A stretch of DNA of 42,424 nucleotides, taken from NCBI RefSeq assembly GCF_036567905.1, contig NZ_DATCTO010000015.1:1-42424 (forward strand). The letters run 5' to 3'. Each line of letters opens with the position of its first letter. Position 1 is the stretch's first letter. Position numbers and translations under genes: made by a program. The notes under the pieces were generated by a model, which did no database searches, had not been told where the DNA came from, and saw nothing but the letters and a program-made list of their open reading frames with translations. Shown piece after piece: positions 33,587-42,187 of the stretch. This stretch comes from Candidatus Binatus sp. Lineage in GTDB: Bacteria; Desulfobacterota; Binatia; Binatales; Binataceae.

Positions 33587-34126
33587 GTGAGTAACAATGA
33601 ATTCGAGGTTTTCGTTCATGCGCAGGGCGCCAAGCCAAAGCTTGTCATGGCGTCGCCAGCCGAGCCGCTGAAAGAGGTCCTGGCGAGAGCAGGAATTTCC
33701 CTCGGAGGCATTGATCCGATGCTTGTCTTCGTCGGCGAGTGCCTGGAGGCGCTGCAAGAATCGAACGCCGTGGATAACGGCGAGGATGGCCACGCACCTG
33801 TCGATCCAAGTTTCAGCGTGGAGCAGGTGGGGCTACGAGGACACAAACACATACATTGCCATCGGTGCCGACATGTCGCGGTTGAGGTCAATTACAACGG
33901 CCGGACAAAACACCATCGGTTTTCGCCCGCTACCACGATTGCGGTCGTAACCAAATGGGCGACCAAAAAGTTTGACCTCACGGACGCCGCCGCTGCCGAC
34001 TATGTTTTGCAGATCTGCCACAACAAGCAAGTGCCAAGGCCAAACGAGCACTTGGGGGAATTAGTGCATGCCCCGGACTGCCGCGTTTGCTTCGACCTCG
34101 TAAAGGAAGTTACGCCGCAGGGCTGA
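33587..34126 (+). CDS. Tandem ubiquitin-like protein (two beta-grasp domains)
   Basis: A 179-residue protein that I read as the modifier of a bacterial ubiquitin-like system. Domain 1 (about 5-82) has beta-grasp character, EFEVFVHAQG ... MLVFVGE, with an acidic insert. A HxHCxxC linker at 88-95 (HIHCHRC) may bind zinc. Domain 2 (about 97-174) has the Ubl pattern VAVEVNYNG ... FSPATTIAVVTKWA ... ADYVLQIC ... LGELV ... CFDLVKE. The chain ends in PQG, so a C-terminal glycine is already exposed for adenylation. It starts at a GTG with GAGG nine bases upstream, and its stop overlaps the start of the E2-like gene (TGATG). Confidence 0.7.
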   Translation: MSNNEFEVFVHAQGAKPKLVMASPAEPLKEVLARAGISLGGIDPMLVFVGECLEALQESNAVDNGEDGHAPVDPSFSVEQVGLRGHKHIHCHRCRHVAVEVNYNGRTKHHRFSPATTIAVVTKWATKKFDLTDAAAADYVLQICHNKQVPRPNEHLGELVHAPDCRVCFDLVKEVTPQG

Positions 34127-34623
34127 TGAAACCACCCGATCAGCGGGCCTTCGAGGCCGATTTGTGCGAGGCCGAATTTCGGATTGGGGTCGCCGAGGGG
34201 CAATGGGGCACCGCCACCGAGGAAGTTGTCTCAGACGACATCCAATGGCCGCGAGTCGTCCTCTGGATTGCGTCGGCCAAACGGCCTGCGGCCCCAGACC
34301 GGTTTTACGTGCTACTTGATTGCGCGAATTACAAGAGCGTGCCGCCCACGGGAACGTTTTGGGATCCGGTTATTAAGCAAATGGCGACGGTCGCCAAACG
34401 ACCGAAAGGGAAGTCAAACAGCCGAGTCGCACGAGTCTTTCGGACTGACTGGAATAACGGGACCGCCTTCTACCATCCCTATGATCGTGTCGCAGCTCAA
34501 ACACACCCAAACTGGGCGAACGAACAGCCTCATCTGATCTGGGGTCCGGATCACACCATTGTGAACCTGCTGGTTGAATTACACGTACTGCTGAACTCCG
34601 AGGACTACGTTGGAATCTCCTAA
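34126..34623 (+). CDS. E2-like ubiquitin-conjugating protein without the usual catalytic cysteine
   Basis: A 165-residue protein in the E2 position. The layout follows a UBC fold: strands RVVLWIAS and RFYVLLDCANY, a VPPTGTFWDP turn like the E2 P-x-F-P stretch, FYHPYD in place of the HPN motif near 115-120, and C-terminal helices WGPDHTIVNLLVELHVLLN. The only cysteines are at 14 and 66. None follows the HPY motif where the thioester cysteine belongs; RVAAQTHPN occupies that stretch. Either the enzyme uses another residue (Ser/Thr/His) or acts as a scaffold. It overlaps the JAMM gene by 14 bases. Confidence 0.6.
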   Translation: MKPPDQRAFEADLCEAEFRIGVAEGQWGTATEEVVSDDIQWPRVVLWIASAKRPAAPDRFYVLLDCANYKSVPPTGTFWDPVIKQMATVAKRPKGKSNSRVARVFRTDWNNGTAFYHPYDRVAAQTHPNWANEQPHLIWGPDHTIVNLLVELHVLLNSEDYVGIS

Positions 34624-35107
34624 TTGTCCACAAATCATCGTAATCCCCTTGCTTCGATGGGCTGGGTTGGTCCGTACTCTACGCGCGCGCGGTGCGGGCA
34701 AGCGCGAGAGCGGTGCGTTTCTGCTGGGCCGTCGAAAACCGCATCACGGGAGAGTTCTCGACTATCGGATGTACGATGACCTCGACCCGCACGCTCTCGA
34801 TTCCGGCGCAATTGATTTCCATGCGGCAGGATTTTCCACACTTTGGGCGTATTGCCGCGTAAATGACTTAGAAGTTCTAGCCGACGTTCACACGCACCCC
34901 GGTGGAGCTGCCCGACAAAGTGGGATAGATCGAAGGAATCCTATGATGCCCATACGCGGGCACGTCGCCATCATCCTGCCTCACTTCGCGAACATATCGA
35001 GTTGGTCCCTGAGCCGCGCCGGTATCTACGAGTACCAGGGCAACTATGAATGGCAGCAGTGCAACAACGACGGGTGCCCGCAAAGAGTCAAGCTGAGTCT
35101 GTGGTGA
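34610..35107 (+). CDS. JAMM-family (Mov34/JAB) metalloprotease, predicted deconjugase
   Basis: A 165-residue zinc isopeptidase-like protein with the complete JAMM site: Glu33 in ESGAFLLG, then H-x-H-P at 94-97 (HTHPGG), Ser104 and Asp107, spaced HxHPx6SxxD. In ubiquitin-like systems such enzymes remove or process the modifier. Because the Ubl here already ends in glycine, deconjugation is more likely than maturation. It starts with TTG at 34610 inside the end of the E2-like gene, which suggests tight translational coupling. No other start is plausible near the conserved part. Confidence 0.82.
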   Translation: MESPNCPQIIVIPLLRWAGLVRTLRARGAGKRESGAFLLGRRKPHHGRVLDYRMYDDLDPHALDSGAIDFHAAGFSTLWAYCRVNDLEVLADVHTHPGGAARQSGIDRRNPMMPIRGHVAIILPHFANISSWSLSRAGIYEYQGNYEWQQCNNDGCPQRVKLSLW

Positions 35108-35114
35108 GGCAAAA

Positions 35115-36512
35115 GTGACCGGTCAAACCAATCCAGAGGAATTCTCTCGCATATCGAAGCTCTTTGTGGACAAGGATCAAGAGGACCCTGATCGCTCGCT
35201 GGTACGTCGTCGCCGCCAACGCGTTACCCTCGCGTGTGGCTCGGGAATCGAGCACTCCTTCACGCTGCAATTGGCTTTGCTTACGGCCGCGAACATCGCA
35301 AACCGCTGCTTCCCGGGTGGGGTTCGAATCGATATCGACGAAAGGGGGATCGGCTCGCGGTTGCTCATATGCCCCACGGCCGATGAGACGTTGGGTCGCG
35401 CCTTAGCCAGCTTACTCGGACATCGCGCGTTAAGAATCCGAACGCCTTCACGCGTTGGCGACCATACTATCCTCTTTGGTGATGCCCCGGCCGTTGATCA
35501 ATCTCTGCGCGTCACCTTCGACGGATGGATCGCAAAAACCGGTCCCGCCGCCACCGTCTCCCGCCTTCCCGAGCGTGAATTCTGCACCCTCGTCGGTGTT
35601 CTCGCCGGCGCCTTGGCTGTGTCCGAAATCTTCCTTTCGTTCGGGCAGGTAAGCGTTGAGGCCGGCCACCGACCAGTTTCCCTCTCGCTTTGGAGACCGG
35701 ATCTGGAGACCGACAACCCGGCCGCGCTAGGAGTTCCCGTTGAGTTCCTGCCCACCCAGTTGTGGGCCCTCGGATTGGGACACTTGGGGCAGGCCTACCT
35801 GTGGGCCTTGGGGACTCTGCCGTACCTTGAACGCGAATCCACCCAAATCATTTTGAACGACTTCGACAAGGTTGCGGCCGCCAACGTTGAGACCGGCCTA
35901 CTACTTGGCAACGAGCATGTGGGCTCATACAAAACGAGAGTCTGTTCGAAGTGGCTTGAGCAACGAGGGTTCAAGACGAGGCTGGTCGAACGGCGATTCG
36001 GCCCAGACTTCCGCTGCGAATTGAGGGAGCCACGTCTCGCTCTATGCGGCTTCGACTCCAACATTGCGCGCCAATCGCTTGAGTCAGCCCAGTTCCATAG
36101 AGTCGTCGAGTGTGGCTTAGGCGGTACCGCTTCCAACTTCGACACGATTAGCCTGCATACGCTGCCCAATCCGAGAACTGCCAGTGATCTCTGGCCTGCA
36201 GATGATGACCTCGAAAATCGAGCGCAACAGATCGCGCGCGAGAATCGGGCTTATGGCCAACTCATCAAGGGCAAGGACGCTGAATGCGGGCGCGTTCAGC
36301 TTGCGGGGAAGGCTGTGGCGGTGCCATTCGTTGGAGCCGTCGCGGCCAGCTTTGTTGTCGCGGAGGTACTGAGACTCCTACATGGGGGGCCAAACTTCAC
36401 ATCGCTGAAGCTTCGTCTCGCTAGCCCCGGCAGCGGCTCGATATCCGAGACAAAGAATTATCAGGCTGGCGACATAGGCGCCATACCGTACGGTCGCGTC
36501 CGCATTCTCTGA
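35115..36512 (+). CDS. E1-like ubiquitin-activating enzyme (ThiF/UBA fold)
   Basis: A 465-residue protein of two halves. The N-terminal half (about 30-190) looks like a degenerate Rossmann domain. The C-terminal half holds the active ThiF-like domain: GLGHLG at 220-225, NDFDKV at 248-253 with the Mg/ATP aspartates, then Asn257, Glu259 and Lys273. Cys391 in DAECGRVQL lies in the crossover loop before VAVPFVGAVAASFVVAEVLRLL, where E1 enzymes place their catalytic cysteine. It would adenylate the Ubl C-terminus and pass it to the E2-like partner. It starts with GTG at 35115, seven bases after the JAMM gene. Confidence 0.8.
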   Translation: MTGQTNPEEFSRISKLFVDKDQEDPDRSLVRRRRQRVTLACGSGIEHSFTLQLALLTAANIANRCFPGGVRIDIDERGIGSRLLICPTADETLGRALASLLGHRALRIRTPSRVGDHTILFGDAPAVDQSLRVTFDGWIAKTGPAATVSRLPEREFCTLVGVLAGALAVSEIFLSFGQVSVEAGHRPVSLSLWRPDLETDNPAALGVPVEFLPTQLWALGLGHLGQAYLWALGTLPYLERESTQIILNDFDKVAAANVETGLLLGNEHVGSYKTRVCSKWLEQRGFKTRLVERRFGPDFRCELREPRLALCGFDSNIARQSLESAQFHRVVECGLGGTASNFDTISLHTLPNPRTASDLWPADDDLENRAQQIARENRAYGQLIKGKDAECGRVQLAGKAVAVPFVGAVAASFVVAEVLRLLHGGPNFTSLKLRLASPGSGSISETKNYQAGDIGAIPYGRVRIL

Positions 36513-36568
36513 TTCGGGACACCTCTCTGCTCACGATCACCTCGAACCGACCGTCACTCCGGGCGCTC

Positions 36569-37174
36569 TCACGAGGAGTACAGCAGGGCTTCCAGATAAG
36601 GGCGCATCACTTTTTCCACGCGGCACACGCGGGCGAATTTCATCAGATCATCGACATTGGGTCGTTTCCGGCTTCGATAGAGCCTCAGGGCTTCGAGAAC
36701 AGTGTCGAGCCCAATCTTGTTCCGGTATTTGAAGCAGTCGGCCAGCGTCTTTTCGGGACTGTACACGCGAAGCCTGATGCCATCTACCTTGTGCGTTTCA
36801 ATGCCTTCCGTAAACGAGCGACCCGTGAACCAAAACACGCGGAGTGGAGGATGCTTGAGTCGCGGCGGCTCGGTACCGCGCGGCAGCGCAACGTGAACTT
36901 CGTGCGGAATCTGAGTAGTAATCTCGTGGTAGGCCAAGGCGGAGATAAGGCATATCACCCCGGTTGGGACCTTCAGCGCAACAGTCACGAGGTCGGGATT
37001 GCTGAGCGCAGGCAGACCTGCCAGACGGTAGAGGCCCCGACTGAGTCGTTCGACGATGCCTTGGTCGCGCATCTGGTACAACACGCGAGGATGCACGCCG
37101 GCACGAAGTGCGGCGCTGGTTCGAAGCAACCCGCCGCCTCGTTCAAAAGCTCTCTTTTCCTTATCGAAGGGCAT
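36569..37174 (-). CDS. AbiEi-family antitoxin without adjacent toxin
   Basis: A 201-residue protein of the AbiEi family (type IV antitoxins). An N-terminal winged helix (LLRTSAALRAGVHPRVLYQMRDQGIVERLSRGLYRL, read in segments, about 16-52) is followed by the C-terminal domain with ALAYHEITTQIP and RVYSPEKTLADCFKYRNKIGLD, the strongest family signature. AbiEi represses its own promoter and counteracts the nucleotidyltransferase AbiEii. No AbiEii gene lies next to it; downstream is the convergent E1 gene. It may have lost its toxin or act as a regulator. I chose the ATG at 37174. It is divergent from the helicase gene, with a palindrome in between. Confidence 0.78.
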   Translation of the reverse strand: MPFDKEKRAFERGGGLLRTSAALRAGVHPRVLYQMRDQGIVERLSRGLYRLAGLPALSNPDLVTVALKVPTGVICLISALAYHEITTQIPHEVHVALPRGTEPPRLKHPPLRVFWFTGRSFTEGIETHKVDGIRLRVYSPEKTLADCFKYRNKIGLDTVLEALRLYRSRKRPNVDDLMKFARVCRVEKVMRPYLEALLYSS

Positions 37175-37183
37175 TGATAGAAT

Positions 37184-37211
37184 TACCAGCAATATTTAAT
37201 ATATGCTGGTA
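37184..37211. promoter_or_regulatory. Palindromic operator candidate upstream of the AbiEi gene
   Basis: TACCAGCA (37184-37191), 12 A/T bases, then TGCTGGTA (37204-37211): perfect 8-base arms. It starts ten bases upstream of the AbiEi start codon and lies in the shared region with the divergent helicase. AbiEi proteins bind inverted repeats at their own promoters, so autoregulation is likely. Confidence 0.6.
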
Positions 37212-37322
37212 CGTCTGACCCGGTCAACTGTAATTTTCCAAGTTCGCGGGAGGCTGGAGAAGGGACCTTTGTATCGCGTCTGCGATATCGCGTTTTTCAG
37301 TTCACACGACGACCCTACTGTC

Positions 37323-37350
37323 TTGTTTGAGGTGGAGCGCGGTGTTATAC
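37323..37350 (+). promoter_or_regulatory. Candidate promoter for the XRE-SNF2 helicase
   Basis: TTGTTT (37323-37328) and TTATAC (37345-37350) are 16 bases apart. Transcription would begin almost at the ATG at 37358, and no ribosome-binding site precedes that ATG, so a leaderless message is possible. Confidence 0.35.
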
Positions 37351-37357
37351 GAAGCGA

Positions 37358-40300
37358 ATGCCGTTCAACCCAGACTCGGCGTTGCCACGCGGTTTCGGCG
37401 ACCGCATCCGGCGACTCCGCGGCAAGCTGGGACTGACGCAGACCCAATTTGCCCAATCGCTGGGTGTTTCATTCGCTTCGGTCAATCGTTGGGAGAACAG
37501 CCAGTCGCGTCCTTCTGCTCTAGCGTGGCGCCGGATCCTCGCGGCCGAGGAGCACGGGATCGACGCTCTCACCGTAGCAGCGCCTTCAGCAGCTAACTCG
37601 AACGGCCCCGCACCGGTCGCACAGATTCCAGCGGAACCGCTTCCTAGAATCGATTTCTCCAGCGACTCCCGGACGGTTCGAGCCGTAGCCGAGGGGGAAA
37701 GGTTGGCGCACGGCTACCTCTTCAACCCCGCCTTTGCGACCGAAACATCCCTTATCGATCCGCTGCCACATCAACGCATCGCCGTCTATGAGCACATGCT
37801 CGCTCAACCGCGGCTCCGCTTTCTCTTGGCTGACGACGCGGGCGCGGGCAAAACGATCATGGCCGGGCTGTATATCCGCGAGATGCTAACGCGGCGGCTT
37901 CTCCGTCGAATCATCATCGTTCCGCCCGCCGGCCTGATCGGGAATTGGGAAAGCGAACTCCGAAAGCTGTTCGGATTGCGCTTCAGAATTGTCATGGGTG
38001 CCGACGCCCGCAACTCGAATCCATTCTCCGGCCCCGAGGGTGATCTCGTTATCGTCAGCATCGACACTCTCACCGGCGAGAAAATGTTTTCCCGGCTCCG
38101 CGAATCAGGTGTCGCCCCATACGACCTCGCGGTCTTCGACGAGGCCCACAAGCTGTCTGCCCGGCTGGATGCCGACCTAACGTTTCGGCGTACCGATCGC
38201 TACCGAGCCGCCGAAGCGCTTGCCGGTGTTCGCAACAGCGACCCGGAATACCGCCTCGGATGGAGTTGCCGCCATCTTCTCCTCCTTACAGCCACGCCAC
38301 ACATGGGCAAGGACTATCCATACTACTGTTTATGGCGGCTTCTGGAGCCGGAGGTCCTTTCCACCAAAGAGGCCTTCGATGCGTATCCGCCCGATTCCCG
38401 CCGCCGCCACTTCATCCGCCGCACTAAGGAGGAGATGGTCACATTCGATGGCTCGCGCATTTTTCCTAGTCGTGTCTCTGACACTCTGAGCTACGATCTC
38501 TCTGCGGGCGAGACCGGCGAGCAAGCTCTCTACGACCGGACCACCGACTACATCCGGGATTACTACAACCGCGCTCGCTTTCTGAACCGCTCCGCCGCGC
38601 ATCTCGCAATGAGCGTCTTTCAGCGGCGCCTCGCCAGTTCCACTTATTCGATGATGCGCTCGTTCGAACGACGCCTCGCCAAGCTCGACAATTGGATCGA
38701 CGACATTCGAAGCGGGCGCCTCGACCAGGAACAGTTACTCGCACTTCAACGCGATCTCGCTGACTTGCGCGACGTGCTCGCCGACGAGACCGGAGACGAA
38801 GAGCAGCCGCAGGACGAATTGGAGGAAAACGAGGCGGTCGAGGCGCGCGCCATGGGCGGTGTGGTCGGCGTCACACTCGGCGAGCTTCAGGCCGAGCGCA
38901 ACAAGGTCGCTGAGTTGCTCGACCTTGCCCGCAAGGTTTATGAACGCGGCGAAGACTCGAAGTTTGAGAAGCTCCGCGAGGTCATTCGCGACCCGCAATG
39001 GCGGAACGAGAAGATCATCGTATTCACCGAGCATCGCGACACACTGGATTTCATCGTGCGAAGCCTTGAAGGGATGGGCTTCGCCGGCAAGGTCGCTCGA
39101 ATCCACGGCGCGATGGATTATCTCGAACGCCAGGAGCAGGTCGAGTTCTTCCGCCGCCCCATCGATCAAGGCGGCGCGATGTACATGATCTGTACCGACG
39201 CCGCCGCCGAAGGAATCAATCTTCAGTTCTGCTGGATCATGGTGAACTACGACATCCCGTGGAACCCGGCGCGCCTCGAACAGCGCATGGGGCGCATCCA
39301 CCGGTACAAGCAGCAGCACGAGGTCAGAATCGTCAATCTGGTGGCCGGCAAGACCCGCGAAGGGCGCGTTCTCAAGACGCTGCTTGAAAAGCTCGAACGC
39401 ATCCGCCGCGAGTTGGGCTCCGACAAGGTGTTTGATGTGATCGGCCGCTTGTTCGAGGGCGTAAGCCTCAAGCAATACATGGAGGATTGCATCACCGAGG
39501 AAGGTGCGCAGGAATCCGAGCGAAAGTTCGAAGGCACGCTCACGCCCGAGCAAGTGCGTGCTCAGCAGGAGCGCGATAATCACCTGTTCGGCGAGGGTGG
39601 CAAGGTGAAGTCCAAGCTCCCTGAGCAACGCGCTGAACTCGCGCGCGAACAACTCCGCAGGTTGCTGCCAGGTTATGTGCGGAACTTTATCGAGCAAGCC
39701 GCCCCGTTGCTGGGTCTTCGGATTGACGGCGACATCGACGGGTTTTTTTCATTCGCCGAGGCGAGGCCGAATGCACTCGACCCGTTCTGGTTGACCCTCG
39801 ATTTCTATCCTCCGGAGAGCCGCAACCGCCTCACCCTGCACAAGCCCAAAGAAGACGATCATGCGATCTTTCTCCATCCGGGCGAGCCGCTTTTCGAGCG
39901 ATTCCGTGAATTGGTATGCGCGCGGTTCGCGCGCGACGCGCTCCGCGGCGGCGTCTTCATCGATGCTTATGCACCGCGCCCCTACTTCTTTCACCTGGCG
40001 CTGGTTCAGGTCATACGGAAGGCAGACTCGAACTTTGAGGCATTCGGCGCGGACGCCCCAGTTGAGTATCGGCTCGTCGGAATGCGACAGGAGGAAGGCG
40101 GACAGATCGAAGAATGCCCGGTTGAGCATCTGCTCTTGCTTCGGGGCGCCAATGAAGGAATCGGCGGCGGTGTTCCGCTCGCAGTGCGCGCGTTTGCAAG
40201 TACGATCGGTGCCGCGTGCGAGCATGCCGAGGCGTACGCGCTGCAAGGAATTGCGCGGCCGATCGCCGATCGCCACCGGCAGGCCTTGCTCGACAGCCTC

Positions 40301-41008
40301 CCGGAAAGGGAAGGCTTCCTTACCGCAGGCTACCGCTACGAGGAAGACCAACTGCTGGCCCAACGCGTGATGAAAGCGGCGCAGGCGCGCGAGGGCGACG
40401 CGAAGGCCGCCGCTGACCTCGCAACGATCAAGGAACGCCAGCGCGCGCTGGAGACCCTGAAGGAGCAGGCGCTTGCGACAATTCACCGCGAGCCCGAGCT
40501 AATCGCTCCGGGTGAAGTCCAGTTCCTTGTCCACGCCCTGGTAGTTCCATCCACCGATCCAGAAGATCGCAAACGGCACGACGACGAAATCGAGAAGATC
40601 GCAGTCAGAATAGCGTCGGAGTACGAACGCGAGCAGGGATGGACCGCGCGCGACGTATCGACCCCGCCGCTCGCACGAGCCGCTGGACTCTCCGATAATC
40701 CCGGTTTCGATATTCTGTCGAACCGACCGGCCTTCGGGGCAACCAGCGCGAAGTCCACGATCCTCGACGAACGAGCGATCGAGGTAAAGGGCCGCGCTGG
40801 CGTCGGTGACATAGAGCTTACCGAGAACGAGTGGAGCCGCAGCTGCAATTTGCGCGATCGCTACTGGCTCTATGTGGTCTTCGATTGCGGCAGTAGTTCT
40901 CCACGCTTGCTTCGCGTCCAGGATCCCTTTCGCAAGCTGGTCACCACCGCCAAGGGCGGTGTCATCATCGACGAAGGAGAGATCATCTGTGCGGCCGACG
41001 ATAGATAG
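37358..41008 (+). CDS. XRE-SNF2 helicase-DUF3883 fusion, predicted defence protein
   Basis: A 1216-residue multidomain protein. Residues about 12-65 form an XRE helix-turn-helix (GFGDRIRRLRGKLGLTQTQF ... VSFASVNRWENSQSRPS). The SNF2-type motor has Walker A DDAGAGKT at 159-166, motif II FDEAHK near 259-264, and helicase-C motifs in IVFTEHRDTLDF near 554 and WNPARLEQRMGRIHRYKQ near 632-650. The C-terminus (about 1130-1210) is a DUF3883-like region with AIEVKGRAGVGDIELTENEW. The E-x-K core there suggests a restriction-endonuclease-like fold. Related SNF2 helicases (DrmD type) occur in DISARM-like systems, but no DrmA, B or C gene is present. It is followed 12 bases later by an HNH nuclease gene, then a disrupted methyltransferase. 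Confidence 0.85.
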   Translation: MPFNPDSALPRGFGDRIRRLRGKLGLTQTQFAQSLGVSFASVNRWENSQSRPSALAWRRILAAEEHGIDALTVAAPSAANSNGPAPVAQIPAEPLPRIDFSSDSRTVRAVAEGERLAHGYLFNPAFATETSLIDPLPHQRIAVYEHMLAQPRLRFLLADDAGAGKTIMAGLYIREMLTRRLLRRIIIVPPAGLIGNWESELRKLFGLRFRIVMGADARNSNPFSGPEGDLVIVSIDTLTGEKMFSRLRESGVAPYDLAVFDEAHKLSARLDADLTFRRTDRYRAAEALAGVRNSDPEYRLGWSCRHLLLLTATPHMGKDYPYYCLWRLLEPEVLSTKEAFDAYPPDSRRRHFIRRTKEEMVTFDGSRIFPSRVSDTLSYDLSAGETGEQALYDRTTDYIRDYYNRARFLNRSAAHLAMSVFQRRLASSTYSMMRSFERRLAKLDNWIDDIRSGRLDQEQLLALQRDLADLRDVLADETGDEEQPQDELEENEAVEARAMGGVVGVTLGELQAERNKVAELLDLARKVYERGEDSKFEKLREVIRDPQWRNEKIIVFTEHRDTLDFIVRSLEGMGFAGKVARIHGAMDYLERQEQVEFFRRPIDQGGAMYMICTDAAAEGINLQFCWIMVNYDIPWNPARLEQRMGRIHRYKQQHEVRIVNLVAGKTREGRVLKTLLEKLERIRRELGSDKVFDVIGRLFEGVSLKQYMEDCITEEGAQESERKFEGTLTPEQVRAQQERDNHLFGEGGKVKSKLPEQRAELAREQLRRLLPGYVRNFIEQAAPLLGLRIDGDIDGFFSFAEARPNALDPFWLTLDFYPPESRNRLTLHKPKEDDHAIFLHPGEPLFERFRELVCARFARDALRGGVFIDAYAPRPYFFHLALVQVIRKADSNFEAFGADAPVEYRLVGMRQEEGGQIEECPVEHLLLLRGANEGIGGGVPLAVRAFASTIGAACEHAEAYALQGIARPIADRHRQALLDSLPEREGFLTAGYRYEEDQLLAQRVMKAAQAREGDAKAAADLATIKERQRALETLKEQALATIHREPELIAPGEVQFLVHALVVPSTDPEDRKRHDDEIEKIAVRIASEYEREQGWTARDVSTPPLARAAGLSDNPGFDILSNRPAFGATSAKSTILDERAIEVKGRAGVGDIELTENEWSRSCNLRDRYWLYVVFDCGSSSPRLLRVQDPFRKLVTTAKGGVIIDEGEIICAADDR

Positions 41009-41020
41009 GTGGACCACGCC

Positions 41021-42187
41021 ATGACTACTCATTTGAAATGCCTGTACTGTGAAAACCCGCTAGATGGCTCCGGCGAGCACGTTATCCTCAGTGCTTTGGG
41101 TGGTAAGAAACAAACCCACAATGCATGTTGTAATCCGTGCAACAATAGGCTTGGCACGGAAATCGACAAACCCTTCGCCGATTCGCTTCAGGTCTTTTCC
41201 AATCAGGTCGGTATCACCACAGGGCGCGGCAAACCGGCCCCAACGCTGAGGAAACTCGATTCCGGACTCGGATATGAAGTCAATCTTCGCGGCCAGAAGC
41301 CTGAAGTGGCAAAGGCGTCAGTCAAAACGGAAACGCTTCCCAATGGCCAAATCAGGGTCAACATACAGGCACGTAATGAGGAGGAAGCTCGGAGACTTCT
41401 TGCGGCCCAGCTGGAGCGCTTCAAAGGTAAAGGCGAGATCGGAGCCGTCACGGCCGAGAGCGTCTCCCAGTATCTGCCCCAAATGAGATTCAGCCTCAAG
41501 CTCGGTGGCAGCCTTGGACTTCGGTCAGTAGCCAAGATGATGCTCAACTACCTCTGCATTAACGTCCGACCCGATCAAGTCAGGTTGGGCGTCTCTGCTG
41601 AAATTATCAAGTTCATATCGGCGGGCGAGCGCCCACCCGAGCCTTGGGTGGACTTTGACCATCGGTGTGTCTTCCCAGCAACGCCGAATCCACAGCCCTT
41701 TCAGCATCGTCTTTTCGTCTTCGCGTCACCGAATCGTGGGCTCGTGTTCGGGTTGCTAGAGCTCTTTGGCGCGCTACGATTTTCTGGCTTGCTCGCCGAA
41801 ACGTGGAGTGGCCCGGAGATAAACCGCGCGTATGTGATTGATCCAATAACAAACGAGGCCTTCGACGCGACTGTTGTACCGCCCGCGGAGATTGGTCGTG
41901 AGTATTTCGCGACGCGACGATTCGATCTTGGCGTCGCGAGCAAACAGTTGCAGGCGTTTTTCTCTACGCTCGGAGACCTGCAGCGACGACAAAATCTCAA
42001 CGAAATGATCGAGTCTTCGTACCACTCTCAAATGCCAGGTGAGGGCGAGGTGATCACGAACGATCACATTCAAAAGCTAGCACGTGACTTAGCTGGGAGA
42101 TTCGTTGTGAGTCTTTACCGAATAGATTCGAGAGAGCCGCTCGATCCAACGACACTTATGCCTTCGCCAGAAGAGGATAAGAAGTGA
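41021..42187 (+). CDS. HNH-type endonuclease protein of the helicase operon
   Basis: A 388-residue protein. The N-terminal 50 residues form an HNH_5-like zinc module: CLYCENPL, then GEHVILSALGG, then NACCNPCNNRLG; the EHVI histidine is the likely base and the CxxC pairs hold zinc. The remaining 330 residues are not recognised and probably set specificity. I start at the ATG at 41021, eight bases after AGGTGG; a GTG at 41009 is in frame. Its stop overlaps the GTG of the next gene (GTGA), so helicase, HNH and methyltransferase formed one operon. Confidence 0.75.
   Translation: MTTHLKCLYCENPLDGSGEHVILSALGGKKQTHNACCNPCNNRLGTEIDKPFADSLQVFSNQVGITTGRGKPAPTLRKLDSGLGYEVNLRGQKPEVAKASVKTETLPNGQIRVNIQARNEEEARRLLAAQLERFKGKGEIGAVTAESVSQYLPQMRFSLKLGGSLGLRSVAKMMLNYLCINVRPDQVRLGVSAEIIKFISAGERPPEPWVDFDHRCVFPATPNPQPFQHRLFVFASPNRGLVFGLLELFGALRFSGLLAETWSGPEINRAYVIDPITNEAFDATVVPPAEIGREYFATRRFDLGVASKQLQAFFSTLGDLQRRQNLNEMIESSYHSQMPGEGEVITNDHIQKLARDLAGRFVVSLYRIDSREPLDPTTLMPSPEEDKK

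Noticed and set aside
37203..37436. 77-residue plus-strand frame overlapping the start of the helicase
   Set aside because: Overlaps the operator and the conserved XRE domain in another frame; not family-like.
38735..39697. 320-residue minus-strand frame inside the SNF2 helicase
   Set aside because: Antisense shadow of the helicase domain.
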